Notes under the pieces: generated by a model
Database searches by the model: none
What the model saw: the letters and a program-made list of their open reading frames with translations, nothing else
Told to the model about the DNA's origin: nothing
In this document: positions 63,148 through 64,000 of the stretch, in pieces
Layout of the letters: each line of letters opens with the position of its first letter
Numbering within the stretch: the stretch's first letter is position 1
Assembly (NCBI GenBank): GCA_027483945.1
Contig: JAIXTM010000003.1
Coordinates: forward strand, 119,873-183,872
Source: Hyphomicrobiales bacterium
Lineage (GTDB): Bacteria; Pseudomonadota; Alphaproteobacteria; Rhizobiales; Beijerinckiaceae
Length of the DNA stretch: 64,000 bases
Direction of reading: 5' to 3'
Made by a program: the position numbers and the translations under genes

Positions 63148-64000
63148 TCAGCTTCTTGTGTTCGTCATCTGCGAGACGACGTCGACATTGGCGCCGTTGC
63201 GGATCCGGCTCTGGCCGGCGACGATCACGGTCGTGTCCGCCCCGATACCGTTCACGATCTCGACCTCTCCAGCCTTGCGTTCGCCGAGCGTGACCTTGGC
63301 CTCGACGGCCCGGCCGGATTCCACCTTGAAGATGTAGGTTTCGCCCCCGCGGGGCATGATCGCGCTCTCGGGCACGAACACGGCCTTTCGTTCGGTCTCG
63401 CCCTTGACGGTGACGCGCGCGAACAGGCCCGGCCGCAGGACGAGGTCCGGATTGGCGAGCCGGGCGCGCACCTGCAGCGAACGTCCATTGACGTCGACCA
63501 TCGGGTTGATCGCGTAGATCGTTCCACGGAACGTCCGCGACGGCAGGGCGTCCACGGTGATGTCCACCTCCTGCCCGACGCGGACATTGGCGAGATGGAT
63601 TTCCGGCACTTTGAAGTCGAGCTTGAGCTGGTCGATCTTCTCCAGGTTCACGATCGGCTGGCCGACGCTGACAAAAGCGCCGACCGACACCCGCCGCAAT
63701 CCGACAATGCCGGAGAACGGCGCCTGGATGGACAGCTTGCCAAGCCGGACCTTGGCGAGCTCGAGGGCCGCGCGCGAGGTTTCGAGCGCGGCCTGCGCCT
63801 CGTCTCGGACGCGGTCGGTGACGTTGCCCGATCGCGAGAGGGTCGAGGCGCGCTCGAAATTGGCGCGCGCCAGAGCGAGGCGCGCCTCTACGTCGGTGAT
63901 CTCGGCGCGGGTCAGAGAGTCGTCGAGCTTGACGAGGACGGTGCCCGCCTGGACCGGCGTGCCCTCGGCGAATTCGAGAGCCGAAACCCGCCCGGCCACT
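63148..64000 (-). CDS. RND pump periplasmic adaptor subunit (5' end outside window)
   Basis: The last 283 codons of a membrane fusion protein. Visible parts are the lipoyl half-motif (FAEGTPVQAGTVLVKLDD), a coiled-coil hairpin (about 100 residues, RAEITDVEARLALARANFERA onwards), the second lipoyl half (LSIQAPFSGIVGLRRVSVGAFVS) and the beta-barrel region. It bridges the RND transporter to an outer-membrane channel. The N-terminus with signal sequence is cut off by the window edge. It is the promoter-proximal gene of the pump operon as far as can be seen. Confidence 0.92.
   Translation of the reverse strand, partial: VAGRVSALEFAEGTPVQAGTVLVKLDDSLTRAEITDVEARLALARANFERASTLSRSGNVTDRVRDEAQAALETSRAALELAKVRLGKLSIQAPFSGIVGLRRVSVGAFVSVGQPIVNLEKIDQLKLDFKVPEIHLANVRVGQEVDITVDALPSRTFRGTIYAINPMVDVNGRSLQVRARLANPDLVLRPGLFARVTVKGETERKAVFVPESAIMPRGGETYIFKVESGRAVEAKVTLGERKAGEVEIVNGIGADTTVIVAGQSRIRNGANVDVVSQMTNTRS

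Overview
The window reads as ordinary chromosome from a high-GC alphaproteobacterium of the order Hyphomicrobiales (Rhizobiales). Three things point there: the acpXL-to-lpxXL cluster for the very-long-chain fatty acid of lipid A; a PhyR-NepR-EcfG general stress response locus; and AcnA, NDUFAF5-like methyltransferase and CcmABCDG proteins of alphaproteobacterial type. I cannot name the genus. I see no phage, insertion sequence, CRISPR array or tRNA. The only RNA gene is the RNase P RNA.

Layout. 1-7.5 kb: the end of an anti-sigma factor, a soluble globin-coupled chemoreceptor, a PAS-PAS-HTH regulator, an OpgC/SGNH envelope pair, an ABC-2 exporter and a PilZ protein. 7.5-15.3 kb: a membrane spermidine synthase-like protein, uvrB, a glycine-zipper lipoprotein, a YidB-family protein, a methyltransferase, rnpB and dispersed repeats. 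15.3-26.5 kb: an acyltransferase, nhaA (apparently with a CTG start), a thiolase, a DMT transporter, a D,D-carboxypeptidase, a His-rich CobW protein behind a Zur-like operator, tusA, a GNAT-like/JmjC-like gene pair and yciB. 26.5-34 kb: the ccmABCDG cytochrome c maturation operon (leftward), acnA, and an ECF42-type sigma factor with its DGPF partner. 34-40.3 kb: the lipid A 28-carbon acyl operon acpXL-fabZ-fabF2-fabF1-fabG-adh2-lpxXL. 40.3-56.2 kb: a DUF1223 protein, gamma-glutamyltranspeptidase, a LysE exporter, a complete peptide ABC importer, a PAP2 phosphatase, adenine deaminase, pyruvate carboxylase and a small exported protein. 56.2-60.1 kb: the general stress response locus. 60.1-64 kb: an RND efflux pump, cut by the window edge.

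The best-supported unusual features lie in the stress locus. Its sensor kinase keeps the phospho-acceptor histidine region, but its ATP-binding domain has lost the N and G boxes. phyR and a DUF1328 gene each have an exact GGAAC-N16-CGTT sigma-EcfG promoter, and nepR-ecfG has a near-match placed back to back with that of phyR. In the lipid A cluster one ketosynthase (FabF2XL) lacks the catalytic Cys/His residues, which suggests a catalytic/non-catalytic ketosynthase pair. A 15-bp Zur-like box in front of the His-rich CobW gene suggests zinc-starvation control.
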